Positions 1-5,908 are shown, counted from the first letter of the stretch. The stretch is 5,908 nt of DNA from Bacteroidia bacterium (GCA_026391515.1 JAPLEC010000128.1:1-5908), one strand, 5' to 3'. Numbers and translations are program-made. Notes: a model not told the origin generated them from the sequence alone.

Positions 1-883
1 AAACTATTTTGTAACCTCTTTTACGCAGAACAGAAGTCAGAAAGTCGATCAGGTTCTGTCTTACATCTGCGCCTTTGGGCATCCAGAGGGGGAGTCCCAT
101 TCCGACTTTTTGAGAGAATGTAAAGAGTTCCAGCTCTTTGCCAATGCGACGATGATCTCTTTTTTTAGCTTCTTCGAGAAGAACAAGATATTCGTCAAGC
201 ATTTTCTGTTCTGGAAAGGTAATACCGTAGATCCTTGTCAGCATCCTGCGCTTTTCATCGCCCCTCCAGTAAGCACCTGCAACACTTATCAGCTTAATTG
301 CTTTAATGGGTTCTGTTGAAGGAAGATGTGGTCCGCGGCAGAGATCCGTAAAATTGCCTGTAATATATAATGATATGGTTCCGTCTTCAAGTTCACTGAT
401 AAGCTCGGTCTTGTATTCATCACCCTTCTTCCTGAAGAGATCCATTGCCTCTTTTTTGCTCACATCCTTTCTCAGGTAAACCTGGTTCAAAGCAGCCAGC
501 TCTTTCATTTTGTTCTCAACTGCAGGCAGATCAGACTCATTAATGACCTTTCCTGCGCCCGGATCGACATCATAATAAAATCCGTTTTCTATTGACGGAC
601 CAATGCCAAATTTAATTCCAGGATACATGGTTTCAAGAGCCTCTGCCATAAGGTGTGCTGAAGAGTGCCAGAAGGCATGTTTTCCTTCTTCATCTTCCCA
701 TTTATGAAGCTTCAGAGTTGCATCTGTATTAATTGGTCTGGTAAGATCCCATACCTCGCTGTTTACAGAAGCGGAATAGACCTCTTTTGCAAGACGGAGA
801 CTAATCTGTTCTGCGATTTCGAGACTGGTTATTCCCTGTTTGTATTCTTTTGCCGATCCGTCGGGAAATGTTATCTTTATCAT
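1..883 (-). CDS. thrS: Threonyl-tRNA synthetase, N-terminal part (3' end off window)
   Basis: Threonyl-tRNA synthetase charges tRNA-Thr with threonine in the cytoplasm and hydrolyses mischarged Ser-tRNA-Thr. Reading the minus strand from the ATG at 883-881 gives 294 uninterrupted codons that run off position 1, a little under half of the usual roughly 640 residues. Residues 1-60 look like the TGS domain (start MIKITFPDGS). The editing (SAD) domain follows, with HxxxH at H73/H77 and the C182...H186 pair in DLCRGPH. These are the same positions as the zinc-like editing-site residues of the E. coli enzyme, so editing should be intact. AGAYWRGD at 202-209 and RIYGITF at 217-223 are family signatures. 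The class II catalytic domain begins near 243, and GMGLPLWMPKGADVRQN at 261-277 is the expected motif 1 region. Motifs 2 and 3 and the anticodon-binding domain lie outside the window. The gene is transcribed divergently from the lipoprotein gene. No frameshift is seen, and identification is very secure. Confidence 0.97.
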   Translation of the reverse strand, partial: MIKITFPDGSAKEYKQGITSLEIAEQISLRLAKEVYSASVNSEVWDLTRPINTDATLKLHKWEDEEGKHAFWHSSAHLMAEALETMYPGIKFGIGPSIENGFYYDVDPGAGKVINESDLPAVENKMKELAALNQVYLRKDVSKKEAMDLFRKKGDEYKTELISELEDGTISLYITGNFTDLCRGPHLPSTEPIKAIKLISVAGAYWRGDEKRRMLTRIYGITFPEQKMLDEYLVLLEEAKKRDHRRIGKELELFTFSQKVGMGLPLWMPKGADVRQNLIDFLTSVLRKRGYKIV

Positions 884-908
884 TATTGAGCTTCATTTTA
901 TCGGAGTG

Positions 909-916
909 CAAAAATA
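909..916 (-). promoter_or_regulatory. Candidate -7 box of the thrS promoter
   Basis: On the minus strand this reads TATTTTTG, a full match to the Bacteroidota primary sigma -7 consensus TAnnTTTG. It lies 25 bases upstream of the thrS ATG, so the leader would be about 20 bases. No convincing TTG/TTTG -33 element is visible at the expected spacing. The region is AT-rich, so a chance match is possible. Confidence 0.42.
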
Positions 917-928
917 ATGATTATTTTT
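910..928. repeat. AT-rich perfect dyad overlapping the thrS -7 box
   Basis: AAAAATAAT (910-918) and ATTATTTTT (920-928) are perfect inverted 9-base arms around a single G. The dyad covers most of the candidate thrS -7 box, so it could be a regulator site. Its low complexity means it could equally be a by-product of AT-rich intergenic sequence. Confidence 0.5.
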
Positions 929-930
929 TA

Positions 931-968
931 CTTTGTGCTCTTTGTGATTTCACACTAAGAACACAAAG
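931..968. repeat. Imperfect inverted repeat of CTTTGTG / CACAAAG words
   Basis: The left arm, CTTTGTGCTCTTTGTG (931-946), holds two copies of CTTTGTG. The right arm at 951-968 is CACACTAAGAACACAAAG. Aligned as reverse complements they differ by one mismatch and a 2-base insertion, with a 4-base loop (ATTT). The element lies between two divergent genes, so it is not placed as a terminator for either. From general familiarity, runs of CACAAAG-type words recur in intergenic DNA of environmental Bacteroidota, so this may be one copy of a dispersed repeat. Copy number cannot be judged from one window. Confidence 0.65.
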
Positions 969-1035
969 GAAAAGATGTTTTAATAAAATGGCATACAATT
1001 TGACTTTATTATATAAGATGCTAATACCAAATACA

Positions 1036-1782
1036 ATGAAAAAAATAATCTATCTATCTCTGTTTCTGGCTATTGCACTTCTTTCATGTAATAAAATTCC
1101 CGAGGCCCGTTTTTCAATTTTTCCTCAAGAGCCTGCAGTAGGTCAGGATATCTTATTTAATAACGATTCAAAGAATGCTAAAAGCTACGAATGGAATTTT
1201 GGTGATGGATACAAGTCAAATGAAGTAAATCCTGTCCATTCTTATGATGTAACCGGAACCTTTGATGTTAAACTGACAGCATATTCAAAATCAGATCTTT
1301 CTGATGAGGCTACAATGTCTCTGGAAATATTACCTCCGACACTTCTCGATATTCTGGTTCTTGAATATTATCAGGAATATTCTGTACCCAATGCCAGGGT
1401 AAGATTATACCCCGACTCAACATCGTGGGATCTCCAGGAAAATATGGTGATTGAAGGATATACGGATGATGATGGTATTGTCGTATTTGCAAACCTCGAT
1501 CCACAGATTTATTATGTCGATGTCTTAGAAGCACACCATGATAATTATCTTTTACGGGATGAAGATACTGACTTCATAATGACTGGTATATTTGTTCCTC
1601 ATCAGATAAACTGGTTTATAGCATGGGTTGATTATTATGACACAAAAGGTGCCGGAAGAGACGATAACTCGTATCTCCTTAAAAAACCTGAAAGAAAGGT
1701 CACTGATAAGAGCAGGATTCCAATCAGCCCGTTAAAAGAAGACTGGCAGACACTTTACAAAAGAAGCATAAAGGTTAAGTAA
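1036..1782 (+). CDS. PKD-domain lipoprotein
   Basis: This is a 248-residue exported lipoprotein of unknown specific function, probably surface-exposed or periplasmic. The start at 1036 is chosen because it gives a canonical signal: MKK, then a hydrophobic stretch (4-16), then the lipobox LLSC with lipidated C18. The frame stays open upstream to 850, but that extension would bury the signal peptide and overlap thrS. Residues about 24-99 form a PKD domain, an immunoglobulin-like beta sandwich, with the hallmark WNFGDG at 53-58, NPVHSY at 65-70 and G74 followed by alternating hydrophobics. Residues about 104-165 resemble a transthyretin/prealbumin-like or carboxypeptidase-regulatory domain (VPNARVRLYP at 117-126, TDDDGIVVFANL at 143-154), where a repeated-unit beta fold often acts as a spacer or ligand-binding module. 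The C-terminus is basic and shows no sorting domain. The gene appears monocistronic, followed by a terminator. The PKD and lipoprotein calls are firm. The second domain is a pattern-based inference. Confidence 0.9.
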   Translation: MKKIIYLSLFLAIALLSCNKIPEARFSIFPQEPAVGQDILFNNDSKNAKSYEWNFGDGYKSNEVNPVHSYDVTGTFDVKLTAYSKSDLSDEATMSLEILPPTLLDILVLEYYQEYSVPNARVRLYPDSTSWDLQENMVIEGYTDDDGIVVFANLDPQIYYVDVLEAHHDNYLLRDEDTDFIMTGIFVPHQINWFIAWVDYYDTKGAGRDDNSYLLKKPERKVTDKSRIPISPLKEDWQTLYKRSIKVK

Positions 1783-1783
1783 A

Positions 1784-1804
1784 ATAAGGTATAAGGTGCA
1801 TGGT
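1784..1804. repeat. Short tandem repeat ATAAGGT
   Basis: Two exact head-to-tail copies of ATAAGGT lie at 1784-1790 and 1791-1797, with a degenerate third unit ATGGT at 1800-1804. They sit directly after the lipoprotein stop codon. No function is evident. It may be a remnant of an intergenic repeat. Confidence 0.5.
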
Positions 1805-1823
1805 ACAATAATCATTAAAATAG

Positions 1824-1852
1824 AAAGGCAGCCTCAGAAGGGTTGCTTTTTT
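1824..1852 (+). terminator. Intrinsic terminator after the lipoprotein gene
   Basis: GCAGCC (1828-1833) pairs with GGTTGC (1841-1846), including one G-T wobble. A T-G pair closes a loop of about five bases, and the stem extends downwards through GAAA/TTTT pairing. The right arm runs into six T residues (1847-1852). The position, about 40 bases after the lipoprotein stop, fits transcription termination and separates that gene from the operon downstream. Confidence 0.75.
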
Positions 1853-1860
1853 AATTAATT

Positions 1861-1880
1861 GGTCATCGGGATGATGAGCC
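1861..1880. repeat. Weak bulged hairpin upstream of the operon promoter
   Basis: TCATC (1863-1867) pairs with GATGA (1873-1877), and GG (1861-1862) can pair with CC (1879-1880) across a bulged G. The element sits directly before the -33 element of the next promoter. It has no T-run, so it is not called a terminator. It could be a binding site or may have no function. Confidence 0.35.
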
Positions 1881-1881
1881 C

Positions 1882-1913
1882 TTGTTATAATGATTGTTTT
1901 TTCTATAACTTTG
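1882..1913 (+). promoter_or_regulatory. Candidate Bacteroidota promoter of the HEPN-like/STAND operon
   Basis: TAACTTTG at 1906-1913 matches the Bacteroidota -7 consensus TAnnTTTG exactly. TTG at 1882-1884 lies 21 bases upstream, a suitable distance for a -33 element. Transcription would begin near 1920, leaving a leader of about 18 bases before the ATG at 1938. The position after a terminator and directly before the two-gene operon supports the call. Confidence 0.6.
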
Positions 1914-1924
1914 ATTGATAAATC

Positions 1925-1936
1925 CTGAAAATTCAG
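1925..1936. promoter_or_regulatory. Small dyad CTGAA-AA-TTCAG before the start codon
   Basis: Perfect 5-base inverted arms (1925-1929 and 1932-1936) with a 2-base spacer fall between the predicted transcription start and the ATG at 1938. The loop is too small for a stable RNA hairpin, so if functional it would more likely be a DNA-binding site. It could be chance. Confidence 0.25.
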
Positions 1937-1937
1937 A

Positions 1938-2963
1938 ATGGCTCAGATTAACGAGGAGTTGATAAGAACTGTTTTTGACGAAATGGCGAAGCATAAAGCA
2001 TCGTTGTTAAAAATGATTCTTACCGAAGATGAGGATGAAGAAATATCTGACTACAGGGTATTGGCTGACCTTGTCATTAAAAACTTTCCATGGCCGATAG
2101 GCGTTGAACTTCGACGACTTTTTTCAGGCTTAATGCGACAGCTTGACCGCATGCGTCTCGACCAGATCTTTAAAACCATCGAGCGTTCAATGCAGTTCAT
2201 CAGCTTTGTAATGTTATCTCAGCTTTGCAAAGAGAAAACTGCCGGTAAAATTACAATTTCTGAAAGCTTCAGCAATGAATTTAAAACCAGGTTTTTTGTA
2301 CTGAGTCTTGGAAATTTTACCTGGCTGATCCGGGCTATCGGGAATATGTTCAGTGATCAGAAGATTGAATGGTTCATGCCTGAGATGGGTGAATACTTTA
2401 ACAATAAGTTCTACAATGCACTTGATTTCTGGGTTCCGGAACGTAATGAAATCGGTCATTACCAGATAAATCTTACACAGTCAGACATTGAAAAAAGATG
2501 TGTTGAATATGAAGAGAAGCTGACCTTTATTCTTAAAAGCATCGCTTTCCTGGCAAAATACAAGCTTATCTCTGTTAAAGAAATTAAAGTAACCAAATCA
2601 AAAATTGCCGATGCAAGCTTTCATCATATCATTGATCTTCTTAACAGTTCAGATTCAGATTTTAAGGCACAGGAGCTCGAAGTTCCCAGCTTTACCGAAA
2701 GCCATTCAGTGCTTTTGATGAAAACAATAAAATCTATCGATGAGTATTTAAATCTGTCACCACTGATAATTGATACGAGCACTGAAATACTGGATGCTAA
2801 AGAAAAATTTGAAATCAAGAAAGACATCTTCATGTATTCGAAATACCGTGATGATCATCTTATGTACCTTGGTACCGAGGTGACTGAAAAATGCGATCTG
2901 CGGTCATTAAAAATCTATGATACCCTGCTGATGGAATTCAAACAGATGCTGTCGTTAATATAA
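1938..2963 (+). CDS. Putative HEPN-like protein, partner of the STAND NTPase
   Basis: This is a 341-residue protein, mostly helical by inspection, with no signal peptide or clear membrane segment, so probably cytoplasmic. Its exact function is not known. The key feature is R169-N170-E-I-G-H174. This fits the R-x4-6-H motif, with a polar residue after the Arg, that forms the active site of HEPN ribonucleases, and it is followed by a long amphipathic helix (about 181-212). Residues 50-62 (FPWPIGVELRRLF) and the helical segment after them (about 65-98) resemble the N-terminus of a family I recall beside bacterial STAND or kinase genes. The C-terminal region, about 266-316 (LSPLIIDTS, then DIFMYSKYRDDHLMYLG), looks like a separate small beta-containing domain. 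The start at 1938 follows a well-placed promoter. The stop is 9 bases before the STAND gene, so the two are surely co-transcribed. It could be an RNase effector or a non-catalytic HEPN-fold adaptor. The HEPN call rests on a short motif plus context. Confidence 0.6.
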   Translation: MAQINEELIRTVFDEMAKHKASLLKMILTEDEDEEISDYRVLADLVIKNFPWPIGVELRRLFSGLMRQLDRMRLDQIFKTIERSMQFISFVMLSQLCKEKTAGKITISESFSNEFKTRFFVLSLGNFTWLIRAIGNMFSDQKIEWFMPEMGEYFNNKFYNALDFWVPERNEIGHYQINLTQSDIEKRCVEYEEKLTFILKSIAFLAKYKLISVKEIKVTKSKIADASFHHIIDLLNSSDSDFKAQELEVPSFTESHSVLLMKTIKSIDEYLNLSPLIIDTSTEILDAKEKFEIKKDIFMYSKYRDDHLMYLGTEVTEKCDLRSLKIYDTLLMEFKQMLSLI

Positions 2964-2972
2964 AGTATAAAA

Positions 2973-5894
2973 ATGCAGAAGAGTCCATTCAAATTTCTGG
3001 ACAGTTACACCAAGGATGATCTCGAAATCTTTTTTGGAAGAGATGATGAGATCAAAGCTCTTTATTCTGCAGTTTTTACAAGCAAGATATTACTGGTTTA
3101 TGGGGTTTCAGGTTGCGGCAAATCATCACTTCTGAATTGCGGGCTTGCCAATAAATTTAATGATACCGACTGGCTCCCTGTCAGCATCCGTAGAGGTAAC
3201 AATATCAATCAGAGCTTGTTAGATGCACTTTTTAAGTGTGCTTTAACTAAAGCACCTTTCGAAAAAAAGGATAAAAACGGAGATGGGAAAATAAGTGTCA
3301 CCAAAGCTCTGCAGTCGGTTTACCTCGATCATTTCAGACCTATTTACCTTATTTTCGATCAGTTCGAAGAGCTCTTTATTTTTGGAAGCAAAGAAGAGAA
3401 AACAGAATTTATTAGGAATGTAAAGAAGATTGTCGATTCCGATATTCAATGCAGGTTAATCATTTCAATAAGGGAAGAATACCTTGCCGGTGTCACTGAA
3501 TTTGAGAAGGTGATACCAACATTTCTGTCGAACAGGATAAGGATTGAAAAAATGACCCGGCAGAATGCCATTCAGGCAATTGAAGGTCCATGCCGTGTAA
3601 ATAATATTGAAGTTGAACAGGGTTTTTCGGAAGCGTTGCTCGATAAGCTTAATCCCGAAAGTCCGGAAATAGAACTGACGTACCTGCAGGTATTTCTCGA
3701 CAGAATTTATAAACAAGTTCTTTCCGATAAGAGCAATGGCAACAGATTTACTATTGACATTCTGAATAAACAGGGCGATGTAAAAGACCTCCTGGGCTCA
3801 TTTCTCGAAGAGCAGATATCTCAGCTTGATGATTCGGAAACAGGTCTGGTAATACTGAAATCGTTTGTATCGGTAAAAGGAACTAAACATCAGATTACTG
3901 AAGATGAAGCAGCAGAATATTCCAGAACCCTTGGCAAGAGCATTGACCAGGATACGTTAAAAAACCTGATCCAAAAATTTATCGGATTAAGAATACTTCG
4001 CGATAAGGACGAGAACGGCAAATATGAATTACGTCACGATACTCTTGCAACAAAGATTTATGAAAAGATAACTCTTGTTGAAAAAGAATTGCTTGAAATC
4101 AGGCAGTTCATAGATAATGCTTATAATAACTACGAAAAAAGAGAAGTTCTTTTAAATGCAGAAGATATCAGTTACATAGCACCTTATGAGGATAAGCTGT
4201 TCCTGAATGATAAGTTACAGAGATTCCTGAATGACAGTAAAAGGGAGATACATAAGGCTAAAAGGAGAAGACAGAATGCCCTTATTATTACAGCTCTGGT
4301 AATCATAGCGGTACTGTCTTTTTTCACTATATGGGCATTTACAGAAAAGAACAATGCATTTGATCAACAGACGATAGCAGAAAGTCAGAAGAATGAAGCT
4401 GTAAAAGCAAAAGAGGAAGCAGAGGCGGCCAGGCAGGAAGCGATGGCGATGAAAAAGCAGGCAGAAGAAAATGAAAAGCTGGCAGTTACAGCAAGAAACC
4501 AGTCAGAAGAGGCGAGGAGAGAGGCTTTAATTGCTAAGGGAATTGCCTTGAAAGAAAAAAACAGGGCTGAACAAATGACGGTAATTGCAAATGAACAGGC
4601 ACAGAATGCAGAAAAGGAGAAACAGATATCCATCCAGCAAAGGATAATAGCAGAAAACGCTGAAAAGGAAACGAAACGGCTTAATATGCTGTCCATTGCT
4701 CAGAACCTGGCTTTAAAGTCTGTGCTGCTTGAAAAAAATCCCGAACTGATGGGCCTCCTGGCTGTTCAGGCTTATGCTTTTAATAAAAACAATAATGGAA
4801 AAACAGACGATCCTGTAATTTACGATGCGCTCAATAAAGGATATTCGACAATTGATGAAAATATACATTGTATTCTTACAGGTACTCAAAATGAAACCAA
4901 ACAAAATGAATCCAAAACTTTAGCTGAAATTAATAGCAGGTTGATGACTGCCGATCTTGACGGGCAGATCCAAAAGTGGACTTTTAATGGGGTAAACATA
5001 AAAATGTCTGCTTTGACTTATCCGAGTCCAATAAATTTTATCACTTTTAATATAAGTAATAATCAGGTCATTACGGGACATGATAACCTGAATTTATGTA
5101 TCTGGGATTTGGGAGCAACTGACCAGGAGAATAAGAATTGCATAGAATTAAAAGAGCATAAAGGAGTGGTTCGTACTGCCGGCTTCAGCAGCGACAATAA
5201 TTACATGGCAACCGCAGGTCGCGATAGTTTGATAATGATATGGGATATCCGGACAAAAAATCCATCAGCTGTAAATACAATGAAAGCACCCTCTGCAGTT
5301 AAAGCAGTTTTATTTTGTGGGATTGATACTATTATTTCAGCACTGGAGAACGGAAGTATAATCGTCTGGGATGTTAAGAAAATGCAAAGCAGTTCTATAT
5401 ATTCGTCCACTAGTGAATTGCCTTTGTGTCTTGCATGGAATGAAAATAAGAGAACCTTGCTTGCAGGCTGTTCAGATGGGATGCTGCTGTTATTTCATTT
5501 AAATAAGTCAGGCGCTACTCAACCGGACAAATATGCAGTGCATACTTCCGGGATCGATCAGCTTGTTTTCAACAATGATTTTTCATTTTTTGCTACTGCC
5601 AGTTGGGATAGGGTAATCAGATTTTATAATTATCATTCATTCTGTGAGCTTTCGGATGGAAGAGCTACGACACCAGGGATTCTCGAAAGCAGGGTAAGAG
5701 CAATGATCTTTACGACCGACAACAGGCTAATAGCTTCATTGTCAGATAAAACCATACGGGTATGGGAAACCTCTTCACAAAATCTTGCGGATAAGATATG
5801 CAGCCTGGTGAAGAGAAACATGACAAATGAAGAATGGATTGAGATGATTGGTGAAGATATTCCTTATGAAACGACTTGCACTAAAACTCCTTAA
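2973..5894 (+). CDS. Membrane-anchored nSTAND1-type NTPase with WD40 propeller
   Basis: This is a 973-residue complete STAND ATPase. Such proteins act as nucleotide-dependent switches that oligomerise after a C-terminal sensor binds its signal. The N-terminus (PFKFLDSYTKDDLEIFFGRDDEI, residues 5-27, given here only to mark the region) is the typical nSTAND1 lead-in. Walker A is G44-VSGCGKS51. Walker B is IYLIFDQFEELF at 124-135, with D129 and E132/E133. A sensor-like SIREEYL lies at 165-171. A winged-helix-like region spans about 285-365 and ends in ELRHDTLA (352-359). A basic stretch (423-433) precedes one hydrophobic segment (435-456), then a Lys/Glu/Ala-rich coiled coil (457-570) and the helical SIAQNLALKS linker (574-583). 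Seven divergent WD40 blades fill about 630-934, with WD or WE strand ends at 711, 757, 799 and 931. The tail RNMTNEEW...TC (948-969) is a usual ending for WD40-type members, so the C-terminus looks intact. The gene has an A-rich leader and lies 9 bases after the HEPN-like gene. The exact signal and output are unknown. Confidence 0.93.
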   Translation: MQKSPFKFLDSYTKDDLEIFFGRDDEIKALYSAVFTSKILLVYGVSGCGKSSLLNCGLANKFNDTDWLPVSIRRGNNINQSLLDALFKCALTKAPFEKKDKNGDGKISVTKALQSVYLDHFRPIYLIFDQFEELFIFGSKEEKTEFIRNVKKIVDSDIQCRLIISIREEYLAGVTEFEKVIPTFLSNRIRIEKMTRQNAIQAIEGPCRVNNIEVEQGFSEALLDKLNPESPEIELTYLQVFLDRIYKQVLSDKSNGNRFTIDILNKQGDVKDLLGSFLEEQISQLDDSETGLVILKSFVSVKGTKHQITEDEAAEYSRTLGKSIDQDTLKNLIQKFIGLRILRDKDENGKYELRHDTLATKIYEKITLVEKELLEIRQFIDNAYNNYEKREVLLNAEDISYIAPYEDKLFLNDKLQRFLNDSKREIHKAKRRRQNALIITALVIIAVLSFFTIWAFTEKNNAFDQQTIAESQKNEAVKAKEEAEAARQEAMAMKKQAEENEKLAVTARNQSEEARREALIAKGIALKEKNRAEQMTVIANEQAQNAEKEKQISIQQRIIAENAEKETKRLNMLSIAQNLALKSVLLEKNPELMGLLAVQAYAFNKNNNGKTDDPVIYDALNKGYSTIDENIHCILTGTQNETKQNESKTLAEINSRLMTADLDGQIQKWTFNGVNIKMSALTYPSPINFITFNISNNQVITGHDNLNLCIWDLGATDQENKNCIELKEHKGVVRTAGFSSDNNYMATAGRDSLIMIWDIRTKNPSAVNTMKAPSAVKAVLFCGIDTIISALENGSIIVWDVKKMQSSSIYSSTSELPLCLAWNENKRTLLAGCSDGMLLLFHLNKSGATQPDKYAVHTSGIDQLVFNNDFSFFATASWDRVIRFYNYHSFCELSDGRATTPGILESRVRAMIFTTDNRLIASLSDKTIRVWETSSQNLADKICSLVKRNMTNEEWIEMIGEDIPYETTCTKTP

Positions 5895-5908
5895 TATGGA
5901 TTAGGATT

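Noticed and set aside
110..319. Plus-strand open frame of 69 codons
   Set aside because: It lies antisense within the well-supported thrS reading frame and shows no recognisable protein features.
665..889. Plus-strand open frame of 74 codons
   Set aside because: It is antisense to the thrS N-terminus and its residue pattern is that of a shadow frame.
931..968. The inverted repeat as a CRISPR unit or bidirectional terminator
   Set aside because: There is a single copy with no spacer array, it lies upstream of both flanking genes, and it has no proper T-run after the stem.
850..1035. Upstream in-frame extension of the lipoprotein gene starting at 850
   Set aside because: It would overlap the start of thrS, run through the inverted repeat and bury the lipoprotein signal peptide. 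The ATG at 1036 gives a textbook lipobox.
884..1035. T-box or other riboswitch leader for thrS
   Set aside because: The candidate promoter leaves only about 20 bases of leader, and no T-box sequence or specifier-type structure is visible.
4385..4696. Minus-strand open frame of 103 codons rich in Ser, Ala and Phe, looking hydrophobic
   Set aside because: It is the antisense of the Lys/Glu/Ala-rich coiled coil. GAA/GCA-rich codons read backwards give Phe, Ser and Cys, so it is a composition artefact.
1..5908. tRNA or rRNA genes, insertion sequences and integrases
   Set aside because: No cloverleaf, rRNA-like sequence, transposase or recombinase motif was seen on either strand.

Overview
The window looks like chromosomal DNA from a member of the Bacteroidota. 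The base composition is AT-rich. The start codons have A-rich leaders without a strong Shine-Dalgarno sequence. Two upstream regions carry matches to the Bacteroidota -7 box TAnnTTTG, and one gene encodes a PKD-domain lipoprotein of a kind common in that phylum. The genus cannot be fixed from the sequence alone.

Layout. (1) Positions 1-883, minus strand: the N-terminal 294 codons of threonyl-tRNA synthetase (thrS), cut by the window edge, with the editing-site residues intact. (2) Positions 884-1035: a short divergent intergenic region with a candidate thrS -7 box, an AT-rich perfect dyad overlapping it, and an imperfect inverted repeat built from CTTTGTG/CACAAAG words. (3) Positions 1036-1782, plus strand: a lipoprotein with a PKD domain followed by a probable transthyretin/prealbumin-like beta domain. 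(4) Positions 1783-1937: a short tandem repeat, a good intrinsic terminator, a weak hairpin, and a good candidate Bacteroidota promoter directly before the next gene. (5) Positions 1938-5894, plus strand: a two-gene operon with a 9-bp gap. Its first gene encodes a 341-aa helical protein carrying an R-N-x-x-x-H motif like that of HEPN ribonucleases. Its second encodes a 973-aa nSTAND1-type P-loop NTPase with a single membrane segment, a long coiled coil and a seven-bladed WD40 propeller.

How the genes fit together. thrS is housekeeping and the lipoprotein is an independent surface or periplasmic protein. The last two genes are the most interesting part. They have their own promoter, a terminator insulates them from the upstream gene, and they pair a possible RNase-like effector or adaptor with a membrane-anchored STAND ATPase sensor. 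STAND ATPases are switch proteins used in bacterial signalling, conflict and programmed cell death. I infer that this pair could be a two-component defence or stress-response module in which the WD40 propeller senses a signal, the ATPase oligomerises, and the HEPN-like partner responds. The domain assignments for the NTPase are strong, the HEPN call is moderate, and the defence role is a hypothesis.
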